From the NCBI RefSeq assembly GCF_004341515.1, contig NZ_SLZF01000001.1, forward strand, positions 744,001-808,000: a stretch of 64,000 nt of DNA, in the 5' to 3' direction. The DNA comes from Allobosea sp. BK604 (lineage in GTDB: Bacteria > Pseudomonadota > Alphaproteobacteria > Rhizobiales > Beijerinckiaceae). Positions 35,711 to 44,981 of the stretch are shown here, one piece after another. How positions within the stretch are numbered: the stretch's first letter is position 1; each line of letters opens with the position of its first letter. The position numbers and the translations under genes were made by a program. The notes beneath the pieces were generated by a model. It saw nothing but the letters and a program-made list of their open reading frames with translations. It searched no databases and was not told where the DNA came from.

Positions 35711-36309
35711 CAGCCGACCTCTTTCATGGCAAGACGAATTGAATTGAGCTTGGTTTTCAGTGACGCATCGACCATGCGCGAGCCCATCTTGACGACGAGC
35801 CCGCCGATGATCGCCGGATCGACCTTGATCGCGACATCGACATCCGTGCCGGCGACGTCCTTGAGGGTCGCGCGGATTTCCTCGAGGCGCTTGGCCGAGG
35901 GCTCCTCAGCGACCGTGACCTGAGCGCTGACAATGCCCTTGGCCTCGGCGACGAGCGCCCGGAAGCCGGCGATCATGCCCGGCAGCGCGAACAGGCGGCG
36001 CTTGCTGGCGACGAAGCCGATGAAGTTGCCGGCGATGCCGGAAATGCCCGCTGCCGACAGCAGAGCCTTGATGGCCGCGACCTGCTCCTCGGCGGAGAAG
36101 GCCGGGCTCTCGATCAGGCGCTTGAGATCGGCGCTCTCGTCGATCATCGCGCTGAAGCTGTTCAGGTCGGCGGAGACGGCGTCGATGGCATTGGCCTCGC
36201 TGGCCAGTTCGAAGAGGGCCGTGGCATAGCGCCCGGCAACGCCCGACACCAACGTCTGTTCCGATCCGCCTTCAGCCACGCTCGACATCTCTCGTTCAAA
36301 GGACTGCAC
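35710..36309 (-). CDS. atpH: ATP synthase F1 delta subunit
   Basis: The peripheral-stalk subunit joining F1 to the b subunits. The frame has 199 residues from a GTG at 36309, preceded by GGGGG; an ATG at 36288 would give 192. [20 protein letters not shown] near the N-terminus and [20 protein letters not shown] near the C-terminus are family motifs. It is the first gene of the F1 operon; the F0 genes are elsewhere, as usual in this group. The 178-base gap up to priA contains the presumed operon promoter, which I could not define with confidence. Confidence 0.93.
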
Positions 36310-36487
36310 CGGCGACCCCCAGGAGCGAGGGTGGAGTGCATCGTCCTGGCGCTGCGATGTATCGTCAGCCGAGGAGCCCTATAGGCGGCCCCACGCCTGA
36401 ATGTGGCGGTGCACTAGCATGTGGTTTTGGGGGGCGCAATCCGTAGATCGCCATCAAAGCGGCGTATTTCCCCGCCTGTGGAACGCG

Positions 36488-38674
36488 TCAAAGGAAGCTC
36501 TGCGGATCGACATCGACCTGGACGCGCACGGAACCCTTCACGCGCGGCGCCCGCTTCAGCCAGCTACGCAGGTAATCCTGCAGGTTGACCTCCCGGCTGG
36601 TTTTCACGATCAGACGCATACGATGGCGCCCGCGCAGCACCGCGAGCGGCGCTTCCGCCGGCCCCAGCACCATGACTCCGCCCGGCGCTTCCGCGCAGCG
36701 CGCCAAGGCCCGGGCATGGCTTTCGGCCTCTGCCTGGGTGTTTCCGGATACGATCAGCGCCGCCAGCCGGCCGAAGGGCGGCAAGCCCGCCGCCTCGCGC
36801 GCCGCGGTCTCTGCGGCATAAAACCGCTCCGGATCCCCCGAGATCAGCGCCTTCAGCACGGGATGACCAGGGTCATGCGTCTGGAGCAGGGCGCGACCTG
36901 GTTTCTCCCCCCGCCCTGCACGGCCTGTGACCTGGCGCAGCACCTGGAAGGTGCGCTCGGCCGCACGCGGATCACCCGAGGTCAGGCCGAGATCGGCATC
37001 GATCACGCCGACCAGCGTCATGCCCGGGAAATTGTGGCCCTTGGCGACGAGCTGCGTGCCGACGACGATGTCGAATTCGCCCTCGGCCACCGCCATCAGC
37101 TCCTGCTTCAGCCGTTCGGTACCTCCAGGGAAATCGCTCGACAGCACGATCGAACGCGCCTGTGGAAAGAGCGTCGCGACCTCCTCGGCCAGGCGCTCGA
37201 CGCCCGGTCCGCAGGCGGTCAGGCTCTCCGGTGCATGGCAGGCGGGGCATTCCTGCGGCCGGCGCTCGACATGGCCGCAATGATGGCAGACCAGGGCCCT
37301 GCGGAACCGGTGATCCACCAGCCAGGCCGTGCAGTTCGGACACTGAAAACGATGGCCGCAATCGCGGCACAGCGTCAGCGGCGCATAGCCGCGCCGGTTG
37401 AGGAAGAGCAGCGACTGCTCCTTCGCCTCCAGATTCGTCTCGATCGCCTTGATCAGCCCGCGCGAGATCCAGCGTCCGCGCTCCGGCTTGTCCTGCCTGA
37501 GATCGATCAGCCCGAGCGCCGGCAATTCGCGCCCGCCGAAGCGCTCTTCCAGCTTCAGATGTGTGTAGCGCCCGCGCTCGGCATTGACGCGGGTCTCGAG
37601 CGAGGGCGTCGCCGAGGCGAGGATGACCGGCGCGCTCTCGATCTTGCCGCGCACCACCGCCATGTCGCGGGCATGATAGCTGACGCCGTCCTCCTGCTTG
37701 TAGGCGGCCTCGTGCTCCTCATCGACAACGATCAGGCCGAGATCCCTGTAGGGCAGGAACAGCGCCGAGCGCGCGCCCGCGACGACCCGCGCCTCGCCGC
37801 TCGCGATCGCGGCCTGCAGCCGCTCGCGCCGACGCCCGGTCACGGCCGAATGCCACAGGCCGGGCTTTACGCCGAAGCGCGCCTCGAACCGGTCGATGAA
37901 TTGCGCGGTGAGCGCGATTTCCGGCATCAGGATCAGGCTCTGGCGCCCCAGCCTGATCGCCTCGGCGACCGCCTCGAAATAGACCTCGGTCTTGCCCGAA
38001 CCGGTGACGCCCTCGAGCAGCGTGACGTTATAGGCGGCCGCCCTCACCGCAGCGGCCAAGGCACCGGCGACCTCCGCCTGCCCCTCGGAAAGCTCCGGCC
38101 GGGCGAAATCGGGATCGGGCGCCGTCGCGATCTGCTCGCGTGGCATCGCCTCGATGCTGAAAGTGCCGGCATCGACCAGCGAATCGATCACCGCCGCGCT
38201 GACCGAGGCCGCCTCCGCGAGCGCCGATTTCGCGATCAGCAGCCCGCCTTCGGCCGCGGCAATGGCGCGCGCCCGGGCCGGCGTCATCCGCGCCGGCGGC
38301 GCACCGACCAGCCTGACGCCGAGCTTCGGTCGCTCGGGCGTATCGTCCGGCGGGCGCTTCAGCGCCAGCGCCAGCACCGAGCCCTTGGCGGCGAGCGTGT
38401 ACCAGGACACCCAGTCGACCAGCTTCATCAGCGCCGGATCGAGCGGCGGCATGTCGTAGAGCCCGCTGACGCGCTTCAGGTTGCCGCCGCGGCCGGAGCC
38501 GATCTCCCAGACCACGCCGACCGTCTCGCGCGGGCCGAGCGGCACCTGCACGACATCGCCCGGCTTCAGGCTGAGACCTGGCGGCACGGCATAGCTGTAA
38601 GCCTGGTCGAGCCCGAGCGGAATCAGCACATCGACCGTGCCGCCGCCCTCCCCGCTCGCCTGTTCGTCGCTCAT
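36488..38674 (-). CDS. priA: Primosomal replication restart helicase PriA
   Basis: A superfamily 2 helicase of 728 residues that reloads the replisome at stalled forks. The 3'-DNA-binding domain is N-terminal (VDVLIPLGLDQAYSYAVPPG). Walker A is EGVTGSGKTEVYF and Walker B is LIVVDEEHEAAYKQ. Eight cysteines in CRDCGHRFQCPNC and VCHHCGHVERRPQECPAC bind two zinc ions. GTQLVAKGHNFP and QVTGRAGRGEKPG are helicase motifs V and VI. I placed the start at the ATG at 38674. A very long frame continuing to 40810 is antisense to xerC and is not protein. It lies upstream of atpH on the same strand. Confidence 0.94.
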   Translation of the reverse strand: MSDEQASGEGGGTVDVLIPLGLDQAYSYAVPPGLSLKPGDVVQVPLGPRETVGVVWEIGSGRGGNLKRVSGLYDMPPLDPALMKLVDWVSWYTLAAKGSVLALALKRPPDDTPERPKLGVRLVGAPPARMTPARARAIAAAEGGLLIAKSALAEAASVSAAVIDSLVDAGTFSIEAMPREQIATAPDPDFARPELSEGQAEVAGALAAAVRAAAYNVTLLEGVTGSGKTEVYFEAVAEAIRLGRQSLILMPEIALTAQFIDRFEARFGVKPGLWHSAVTGRRRERLQAAIASGEARVVAGARSALFLPYRDLGLIVVDEEHEAAYKQEDGVSYHARDMAVVRGKIESAPVILASATPSLETRVNAERGRYTHLKLEERFGGRELPALGLIDLRQDKPERGRWISRGLIKAIETNLEAKEQSLLFLNRRGYAPLTLCRDCGHRFQCPNCTAWLVDHRFRRALVCHHCGHVERRPQECPACHAPESLTACGPGVERLAEEVATLFPQARSIVLSSDFPGGTERLKQELMAVAEGEFDIVVGTQLVAKGHNFPGMTLVGVIDADLGLTSGDPRAAERTFQVLRQVTGRAGRGEKPGRALLQTHDPGHPVLKALISGDPERFYAAETAAREAAGLPPFGRLAALIVSGNTQAEAESHARALARCAEAPGGVMVLGPAEAPLAVLRGRHRMRLIVKTSREVNLQDYLRSWLKRAPRVKGSVRVQVDVDPQSFL

Positions 38675-38718
38675 GGCGCCAGTGTCTAGCATCGATTCGG
38701 CGAGTGTTAAGGTCACGC

Positions 38719-38818
38719 CGTCATGCTCGCCCTTGTGGCGAGCATCCATGTCTTGCGGCGGCAGCAGCGAATGCGCGGCCTGAAGGCGTGGATGGTCGGG
38801 ACAAGCCCGACCATGACG
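38719..38818. repeat. Dispersed repeat family B, full copy
   Basis: It starts CGTCATGCTCGCCCTTGTGG and ends GACAAGCCCGACCATGACG, with GCGAGCATCCATGTCTTGCG inside. It lies between the divergent priA and xerC genes. A further partial unit, CTCGACCATGACGAG, follows at 38826-38840. Confidence 0.8.
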
Positions 38819-38854
38819 AGGCGGGCTCGACCATGACGAGGAATCTCCGCGCTG

Positions 38855-39781
38855 ATGACCGATTTCGACACCCTGCGCCAGGCCTGGCTCGCGCATCTGG
38901 CGAGCGAGCGCCGTCTCTCGCCCAAGACGCTGGAGGCCTATGGCCGCGACCTCGGCCAGTTCACCGCCTTCCTCGGCGGCCATCTCGGCGGCGCACCGGC
39001 CCTCGCCGATATCGCCGCGCTGAAACCATTCGACCTGCGCGCCTTCCTCGGCCAGCGCCGACGCGACGGCGTCGGCAACCGCACCCTGATGCGCCAGCTC
39101 GCGGCGCTCCGTTCCTTCGCCCGCTTCGGCGAGCGCACCGGCAAATTCACCGCCTCGGCTTTCGCCGCGACGCGCGGACCGCGCATCGGCAAGTCGCTGC
39201 CGCGGCCGCTGGAGGCGAAGGCAGCCAAGGCGATCACCCAGACCGATATCCGTGCCGGTGAGGAGCGCGAGCCCTGGATCCTCGCCCGCGACGCCGCCGT
39301 GCTTTCGCTGCTCTATGGCAGCGGCCTGCGTATCTCCGAGGCGCTCTCGCTGTCCCGCGGCCAGGCGCCGAAAAACGCCGGCGACACACTGACTGTCATC
39401 GGCAAGGGCCAGAAGACCCGCATGGTCCCGGTCCTGCCGGTCGTGATCGAGGCGATCGACGAGTATATCCGACTCTGCCCCTGGCGAATGCCGCCGGAAG
39501 GGCCGCTTTTCCTCGGCGCCAAGGGCGGCCCGCTTTCGCCGCGCATCATCCAGCTCGCGGTCGAGGGCCTGCGCGGCGCGCTCGGCCTGCCCTCCTCGGC
39601 AACGCCTCACAGCCTGCGCCATTCCTTCGCGACGCATCTGCTCGGCCGCGGCGGCGATCTGCGCGCCATTCAGGAACTGCTCGGCCACGCCTCGCTCTCG
39701 ACGACGCAGATCTACACCCGCATTGATTCGGCGAGGCTGATGGCAGCCTATGACGCCGCCCATCCACGGGCACAGCGCTAG
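38855..39781 (+). CDS. xerC: Tyrosine recombinase XerC
   Basis: A site-specific recombinase of 308 residues that, with XerD, resolves chromosome dimers at dif. The N-terminal core-binding domain has AHLASERRLSPKTLEAYGRD. Catalytic residues are visible: Arg in YGSGLRISEALSL, Lys in IGKGQKTRMVPV, His-x-x-Arg in PHSLRHSFATHLL, His in LLGHASLSTTQ and the nucleophile Tyr in IYTRIDSARL. Placement beside priA is common in Hyphomicrobiales and favours XerC over XerD. No dif site was recognised in the window. Confidence 0.92.
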   Translation: MTDFDTLRQAWLAHLASERRLSPKTLEAYGRDLGQFTAFLGGHLGGAPALADIAALKPFDLRAFLGQRRRDGVGNRTLMRQLAALRSFARFGERTGKFTASAFAATRGPRIGKSLPRPLEAKAAKAITQTDIRAGEEREPWILARDAAVLSLLYGSGLRISEALSLSRGQAPKNAGDTLTVIGKGQKTRMVPVLPVVIEAIDEYIRLCPWRMPPEGPLFLGAKGGPLSPRIIQLAVEGLRGALGLPSSATPHSLRHSFATHLLGRGGDLRAIQELLGHASLSTTQIYTRIDSARLMAAYDAAHPRAQR

Positions 39782-39910
39782 AACATCGGATTGATAGCGA
39801 AGACAGATCGCTGCTCGGCGTCCGGTTGGACGCGCGGTGATCTCGCATCGACTTGATTTCGTCATGCCGTCCGGCCATCCCGCCCACGACTTTCCGGGGG
39901 GATGCGAATC

Positions 39911-40483
39911 ATGTCGTCGCCAGCAGCAGAGGCCGCCGAGACGTCCGGCGGCAATAACAAGCGGATTGCCCTGCTCATCGCCGTGCTGGCGCTGATGCTG
40001 GCCTTCTCCGAGATTCTCGGCCAGAACGCCGAGCAGGATTCCGTCGCCCGCAATATCGAGGCGTCGAACCTCTGGGCCTTCTTCCAGGCCAAGACCATCC
40101 GCAGCACCACCTTGCGCACCGCCGTCGAGGAGATGGAGGTGTCCATGCTCGCCGTCTCCGATCCCGCCGCGCGCGAGCGCATGCAGAAGCGCGTCGACGA
40201 CTGGAAGAAAACGGTCGCGCGCTACGAATCCGAGCCCGAAACCGGCGAAGGCCGCAAGGAACTGGTGGCGCGCGCCAAGGCGGCCGAGGCCCAGCGCGAC
40301 CTCTCCGGCGCCCGCGACGACAAGTTCGACATCTCCTCGGGCCTGATCCAGATCGCCATCGTCGTCTCCTCCGCGGCGATCATCACCGGCATGGCCCTGC
40401 TGGCCTGGACCGGCGCCGGCCTCGGCCTGCTCGGCCTCATCGTGATGGCGCTGGCGCAGTTCGCGCCGACTGCGCTCTTCTGA
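39911..40483 (+). CDS. DUF4337 family membrane protein
   Basis: A protein of about 190 residues. One membrane helix follows a short N-terminus (KRIALLIAVLALMLAFSEIL), and two more lie at the C-terminus (IQIAIVVSSAAIITGMALLA and GLGLLGLIVMALAQFAP). Between them is a charged helical region with NIEASNLWAFFQAKTIRSTT, the DUF4337 signature. The function is unknown. The ATG at 39911 has GGGGGG nine bases upstream; the in-frame ATG at 39902 directly abuts that tract and is less likely. Confidence 0.82.
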   Translation: MSSPAAEAAETSGGNNKRIALLIAVLALMLAFSEILGQNAEQDSVARNIEASNLWAFFQAKTIRSTTLRTAVEEMEVSMLAVSDPAARERMQKRVDDWKKTVARYESEPETGEGRKELVARAKAAEAQRDLSGARDDKFDISSGLIQIAIVVSSAAIITGMALLAWTGAGLGLLGLIVMALAQFAPTALF

Positions 40484-40491
40484 GTTGTGTC

Positions 40492-40580
40492 CGTCATTGC
40501 GAGGAGCGGAGCGACGAAGCAATCCAGGAAGACTGCGCGCTTGGCAGCCCCTAGATTGCTTCGCTGCGCTCGCAGTGACG
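40492..40580. repeat. Dispersed repeat family A
   Basis: The copy starts CGTCATTGCGAGGAGCGGAG and ends GCGCTCGCAGTGACG, with GAAGCAATCCAGGAAG and CTAGATTGCTTCG as internal complementary arms. It lies between convergent DUF4337 and SDR genes and may act as a shared terminator hairpin. Confidence 0.78.
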
Positions 40581-40619
40581 ATTGAGGCCGGGCTCCATTT
40601 GAAAGCTCCGTGACCGACC

Positions 40620-41420
40620 TCAATAGTGGATCGCGCCTGCCGCCCCGCCGCCGCAGGCGATGGCGTCGCCATTGATCGCGACGCTGCGCGGCGAGGCCAG
40701 GAAGGCGACGATATCGGCGACCTCGGCCGAGTCGACGAGCCGGCCGATCGTGACATTGGCGGCCATGCGCCGCTCGATCTCCTCTCCGCTCTTCCCCGTG
40801 GCGGCCGCACGCGCCGCCACGACCGATGGGGTCTTCTCGGTACGGGTAGTGCCCGGATGGACCACGGTGACGTTGATTCCCTTCGGGCCGAGTTCGTCAG
40901 CGAGGTTCTTGGTCAGCGCCGCCACCGCGACATTGCGGATCGAGCCGATGGTCGAGCCGGTCAGCCGCGCAGCGAGCCCGCTGACATTGATGATCCGGCC
41001 CCAGCCGGCAGCTTCCATGTGCGGCGCCGCCTCCCGCGCCATGCGCAGATAGCCCATCACCTTGACGTTGACGTCGTCGAAGAACAGCGCGTCGGTGATC
41101 TCCGCCAGCTTCGGCGGCCGCGCCTGGCCGCCGGGCTTGGCGGCGGCGTTGACCAGGATGTCGAGACCGCCCAGCGCCGCGACCGTGCCTGCGACCACGG
41201 CTTTGACCGAGGCGTCATCGCTGGTGTCGACGGTCAGGCCGACGACCTTTCGTCCGGTCTCCCGCGCCAGCCCGCTCGCCGCCGTTTCCAGCTCGCCGGC
41301 ACTACGCGCGGCGATCACGAGGTCGACGCCCTCCAGCGCCAGCTGCCGCGCGATGGCGCGGCCGATACCCTTGCTGCCACCGGTGATGAGCGCGCGCTTG
41401 CCGTTCAGCATCAGATCCAT
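40620..41420 (-). CDS. SDR-family protein lacking the usual catalytic Tyr-Lys
   Basis: A Rossmann-fold protein of 266 residues. The cofactor motif TGGSKGIG is at residues 14-21, and LVNAAAKPGG replaces the usual NNAG. The conserved serine is in INVSGLAARLTG. Where the family has Tyr-x-x-x-Lys, this protein reads GSIRNVAVAALTKNLADEL, aligning glycine and asparagine with tyrosine and lysine. It ends normally with ASPRSVAINGDAIACGGG. It is therefore an SDR of a divergent subgroup, with changed chemistry or none. It is 20 bases after the amidase stop codon and is probably the last gene of that operon. Confidence 0.83.
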   Translation of the reverse strand: MDLMLNGKRALITGGSKGIGRAIARQLALEGVDLVIAARSAGELETAASGLARETGRKVVGLTVDTSDDASVKAVVAGTVAALGGLDILVNAAAKPGGQARPPKLAEITDALFFDDVNVKVMGYLRMAREAAPHMEAAGWGRIINVSGLAARLTGSTIGSIRNVAVAALTKNLADELGPKGINVTVVHPGTTRTEKTPSVVAARAAATGKSGEEIERRMAANVTIGRLVDSAEVADIVAFLASPRSVAINGDAIACGGGAAGAIHY

Positions 41421-41440
41421 GAGCTCTTCCTCGCTAGCCG

Positions 41441-42829
41441 TTATGAAAGACGCGGCCAGGGCACGCCGCTGCCGCGCAAGCGCTCCCAGGCCTTCGCCAT
41501 GCGGAGCACGCCGAGATCGTCGAAGCGGTGCCCGGTGATCTGCAGGCCGATCGGCAGCCCCTCTGCCGTCAGCCCCGCATGAACCGACACCGCCGGCTGA
41601 TCGGACATGTTGGCCGCAACCGTGAAAGCGATGTGCTCGAATGGCCTCGCCGGATCATGGATCGGCGAGGCCAGTTCCGCCGCATAGGTCACCACCGGAG
41701 AGACCGGCGAAAGCATGAAATCATAGGGAGCGATCGCCTTCAGCGCCGCATCGCGCATCGCCATCATCTGGCTCAGGCCCTGATAGACGCGCAGACCGTC
41801 CAGGTTTCGACCGCCCTCTGCCCAGGCGAAGATATAGGGCAGCACCTTCTCCTGACGCTCCTGCGGCAACGCCCCGATATCGGCCCAGGCGCGCTGGCGC
41901 CAGAAATCGTCGAGCCCGTCGAGCATCGCCCGCGTCAGGAACGGCGCCACCGGCTCGACGATGGCACCCGCAATCTCGAACGCATTCGCGGAGGCCTCGA
42001 TCGCAGCGCGAACCTGCGGCTCGACCGCCAGCCCAAGCCCGGCATCGAGCAGCAGCCCGATCCTCACGCCATCCAGGTCGATGTCGAGCGCCGGCCAATC
42101 GATTTCTTGCGGCGGCAGGCTCATGCCGTCGCGTGCATCGGGCTTGGACAATTCCCGCATCATGAGCGCCGCGTCCTCGACGGTCCGCGTCATCGGCCCG
42201 GCGACGCGGCCATAATAGGTCGGGTCGATCGGCACGCGTCCGAAGCTCGGCTTCAGCCCGACGAGCCCGCACCAGCCTGCCGGCAGCCGGATCGAGCCGC
42301 CGATATCGGTGCCGATATGGAGGGGGCCGTAGCCGGCGGCACCGGCCGCGCCCGCGCCCGCCGATGAGCCTCCCGGGTTCTTGCGGAGATCCCATGGATT
42401 GCGCGTCAGCGGATGGAAGCTGGAGAGGCCGGAGGAGAGCATGCCGTAATCCGGCATCGTCGTCTTCGCGAGGATGACGCAGCCGGCTTCCCGCAGGCGC
42501 TGCGCCGGCGGCGCATCCTCCTCCGCGACGACATGCTCGCGCGCCGCCGTTCCGAGCGGCACGGCGAGCCCCTCGGTCGCAATATTCTCCTTGATCGTGC
42601 AGGGCACGCCGTCGAGCGGCAGCGCCTCGCCCCTGAGCCAGCGCGCCTCCGACGCCTTGGCCATGGCCCGCGCCGCATCGGGATCGAAGGCATAGAGCGC
42701 GTTGAGCCTCGGCTCGCAGGCCTCGATCCGCGCGATCACCGCCTCCGTCACCGCGACCGGCGAAAGTCGCTTGTCCGCGAAGGCGGCAAGCAACTCCGCG
42801 GCGCTCAGATCGGCAAGCTCGTCAGACAT
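41441..42829 (-). CDS. Amidase, amidase-signature family
   Basis: A serine hydrolase of 462 residues that hydrolyses amides. The Ser-cisSer-Lys triad is visible: Lys80 in PCTIKENIATEG, the cis-serine in NPGGSSAGAGAAG (about 155) and the nucleophile in HIGTDIGGSIRLPAG (about 179). The N-terminal SAAELLAAFADKRLSPVAV is typical of the family. It lies downstream of two peptide-type ABC permeases and upstream of the SDR gene on the same strand. It probably hydrolyses an imported amide or peptide-like compound. A family-A repeat separates it from the permease genes. Confidence 0.88.
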   Translation of the reverse strand: MSDELADLSAAELLAAFADKRLSPVAVTEAVIARIEACEPRLNALYAFDPDAARAMAKASEARWLRGEALPLDGVPCTIKENIATEGLAVPLGTAAREHVVAEEDAPPAQRLREAGCVILAKTTMPDYGMLSSGLSSFHPLTRNPWDLRKNPGGSSAGAGAAGAAGYGPLHIGTDIGGSIRLPAGWCGLVGLKPSFGRVPIDPTYYGRVAGPMTRTVEDAALMMRELSKPDARDGMSLPPQEIDWPALDIDLDGVRIGLLLDAGLGLAVEPQVRAAIEASANAFEIAGAIVEPVAPFLTRAMLDGLDDFWRQRAWADIGALPQERQEKVLPYIFAWAEGGRNLDGLRVYQGLSQMMAMRDAALKAIAPYDFMLSPVSPVVTYAAELASPIHDPARPFEHIAFTVAANMSDQPAVSVHAGLTAEGLPIGLQITGHRFDDLGVLRMAKAWERLRGSGVPWPRLS

Positions 42830-42876
42830 GGCGATATCCTCGGCTCAAATCTCAGCCCTCATCTTGGCAGCCTCGT

Positions 42877-42962
42877 CGTCATTGCGAGGAGGCGAAGCCG
42901 ACGAAGCAATCCAGGAGGCTCGCGCGACGGCTCCTGATCGCTTCGCTCCGCTCGCAATGACG
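42877..42962. repeat. Dispersed repeat family A
   Basis: The copy starts CGTCATTGCGAGGAGGCGAA and ends CGCTCGCAATGACG. It fills about half of the 170-base gap between the permease and amidase genes of a single-strand run and can form a hairpin in that transcript. Confidence 0.8.
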
Positions 42963-42999
42963 AGGGCCAAGAACAAACGTCATTCAACAGCATCTCACA

Positions 43000-43854
43000 T
43001 CACCGGCTGCGCCGCAGGCGCGGATCGATCGCATCGCGCAGGCCGTCGCCGAGCAGGTTGAAGCCAAGCACGGCGATCGCGATCGCCGCTCCGGGAAAGA
43101 TCGCGAGCCAGGGCTGAGCCGCCATGAAGGTCTGCGCCTCGTTGAGCATGCGCCCCCAGGACGGGTTCGGCGGCTGGGTGCCGAGCCCGAGATAGGACAG
43201 CCCAGCCTCGGCCAGGATCGCCAGCGCGAACTGGATCGTCGCCTGCACCACGATCACGCCAGCGACATTGGGCAGGACGTGGCGCAGCGTGATCTGCCAA
43301 TTGGTCAGTCCCGCGGCACGAGCGGCCTGGATGAATTCACGCGTCCAGATCTGGATCGCAACGCCGCGCGCCAGCCTGGCGAAATAGGGCAGGTTCAGCA
43401 CACCGATCGCAATCACCGCGTTGAGCATCCCCGGTCCGTAGATCGCTGTGATCATGATCGCGGTCAGCACGGCCGGGAAGGCATGAGTGAAATCGGCCGC
43501 ACGCATGATGATGTTGTCGAGCCAGCCATCGCGCCTGATCGCGGCGAGGAGGCCGAGCGTGGTGCCGACCACCATGCCGAAGCCGACCGCCCCCAGCCCC
43601 ACTGCCAGCGAGTTGCGCGCGCCGACCATGATCATCGAGAAGACGTCGCGACCGAACTGGTCGGTGCCGAACCAGTTCGCGGCAGAGGGCGGCTTCAGCC
43701 GGTTGAGTATCGCGATCTGCGTCGGCGCATAGGGCGTCCAGACATAGGAGACCATCGCCGCGGCGACGACCAGTCCGGTCAGCGCCGCGCCGATCAGGAA
43801 GGAGGCGCCCAGCCACCAGCGCCTCGTGCGCACAGGCTCGTCGGCCACCGTCAT
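43000..43854 (-). CDS. ABC transporter permease, DppC/OppC type
   Basis: An inner-membrane permease of 284 residues of a peptide/nickel-type importer. After an N-terminal helix, NRLKPPSAANWFGTDQFGRD and VFSMIMVGARNSLAVGLGAV form the OppC N-terminal signature. The coupling loop is ARAAGLTNWQITLRHVLPNV (EAA motif). It overlaps the preceding permease gene by four bases. No ATPase gene is present in the cluster. Confidence 0.9.
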   Translation of the reverse strand: MTVADEPVRTRRWWLGASFLIGAALTGLVVAAAMVSYVWTPYAPTQIAILNRLKPPSAANWFGTDQFGRDVFSMIMVGARNSLAVGLGAVGFGMVVGTTLGLLAAIRRDGWLDNIIMRAADFTHAFPAVLTAIMITAIYGPGMLNAVIAIGVLNLPYFARLARGVAIQIWTREFIQAARAAGLTNWQITLRHVLPNVAGVIVVQATIQFALAILAEAGLSYLGLGTQPPNPSWGRMLNEAQTFMAAQPWLAIFPGAAIAIAVLGFNLLGDGLRDAIDPRLRRSR

Positions 43855-44798
43855 GACGCCTCGCGCAGGCGGGGATCGATCAGCCCATAGAGCAACTCGA
43901 CCGCGAAATTGACGATGATCGCCAGGGCCGCGAACAGCATGACCAGGTCCTTGACCACGATCAGGTCATGCTGGGCGATCGACTGGAAGACGAGCCGACC
44001 GAGCCCCGGAAGAGCGAAGACATTCTCGATGATGATCGCACCGGCGATCAGCACCGAGAATTGCAGGCCCATGATGGTGACCACCGGGATCAGCGCGTTG
44101 CGCAGGGCGTGGCGTAGCATGGTGACCTGCTCGCCCAGCCCCTTGGCGCGGGCGGTGCGGACGAAATCCTCCTGCAGCGTGTCGAGCATGGCGGAGCGCG
44201 TCACCCGCGCCAGGATCGCTGCTTGCGGCAGGGCCAGTGCAAAGGCCGGCATCAGCAGCGATTTCAGCGCCGGCGCGAACCCGGCATGCCAGCCAGGAAA
44301 GCCTCCCGCCGGCAGCCAGCCGAGCCCGATCGCGAAGGCGAGCACGAGCAGGAGGCCAAACCAGAAATTCGGCACGGCGAGGCCCAGCTGCGCGAACACC
44401 ATCACTGCCGCATCCTCCGGCCTGCCGTGTCGGGAGGCAGCAAGGATGCCGAGCGGCACGCCGATCAGCGTCGCCAGCGCGATCGCCATGAAGGCAAGGG
44501 GCAAGGTCACGGCCATGCGTTCGCCGATGAGCTGTGCCACGGGCACGCGATAGGTGTAGCTCAGGCCGAGATCGCCAGTGAGCAGCCCACCGACCCAGCT
44601 CAGGAAGCGCATCGGCGCCGGCTGGTCGAGCCCCATTTCAGCTCTCAGCGCCGCGAGCGCCTCGGGCGCGGCATTGAGCCCGAGCGTCACCGCCGCGGGG
44701 TCGCCCGGCAGGATCTCCAGCATCAGGAAAATGACCAGCGCCGCCCCCGCCAAGGTGGCGGCAAGGGCGAAGAGACGGCGCAGGATATAGGCAATCAC
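43851..44798 (-). CDS. ABC transporter permease, DppB/OppB type
   Basis: A permease of 315 residues with MIAYILRRLFALAATLAGAA and FLMLEILPGDPAAVTLGLNA at the start, as in DppB. The EAA loop is VRTARAKGLGEQVTMLRHAL. It is the partner of the downstream DppC-type permease. The gap to the binding-protein gene upstream is 183 bases and holds a family-B repeat. Confidence 0.9.
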   Translation of the reverse strand: MIAYILRRLFALAATLAGAALVIFLMLEILPGDPAAVTLGLNAAPEALAALRAEMGLDQPAPMRFLSWVGGLLTGDLGLSYTYRVPVAQLIGERMAVTLPLAFMAIALATLIGVPLGILAASRHGRPEDAAVMVFAQLGLAVPNFWFGLLLVLAFAIGLGWLPAGGFPGWHAGFAPALKSLLMPAFALALPQAAILARVTRSAMLDTLQEDFVRTARAKGLGEQVTMLRHALRNALIPVVTIMGLQFSVLIAGAIIIENVFALPGLGRLVFQSIAQHDLIVVKDLVMLFAALAIIVNFAVELLYGLIDPRLREAS

Positions 44799-44844
44799 GC
44801 AGCCGGCCCCGTGCCCAAGAGCGTCGCGCCGCTCCGCGCTCCTC

Positions 44845-44937
44845 CGTCATGCTCGTCGTTGCGGCGGGCATCCGCGTCTCGGCCACGGTTCTCGACAGGC
44901 GAAGCCGTGGATGGCCGGGACAAGCCCGACCATGACG
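44845..44937. repeat. Dispersed repeat family B
   Basis: It starts CGTCATGCTCGTCGTTGCGG and ends GACAAGCCCGACCATGACG, with GGCATCCGCGTCTCGG inside. It separates the binding-protein gene from the permease genes of one presumed operon, where a hairpin could give more binding protein than permease. Confidence 0.78.
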
Positions 44938-44981
44938 GGAGGACCGGCTCGGCACGCAGGGTCATGCGAGCGCTCCGAAAC

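Noticed and set aside
36401..38689. A 762-residue plus-strand frame.
   Set aside because: It is antisense to priA, rich in arginine, glutamine and histidine with no domains.
36488..40810. A 1440-residue minus-strand frame that would fuse PriA to a long upstream protein.
   Set aside because: Only the part from 38674 down is PriA. The rest is arginine/glutamate/glycine-rich antisense of xerC and DUF4337 genes and has no family features.
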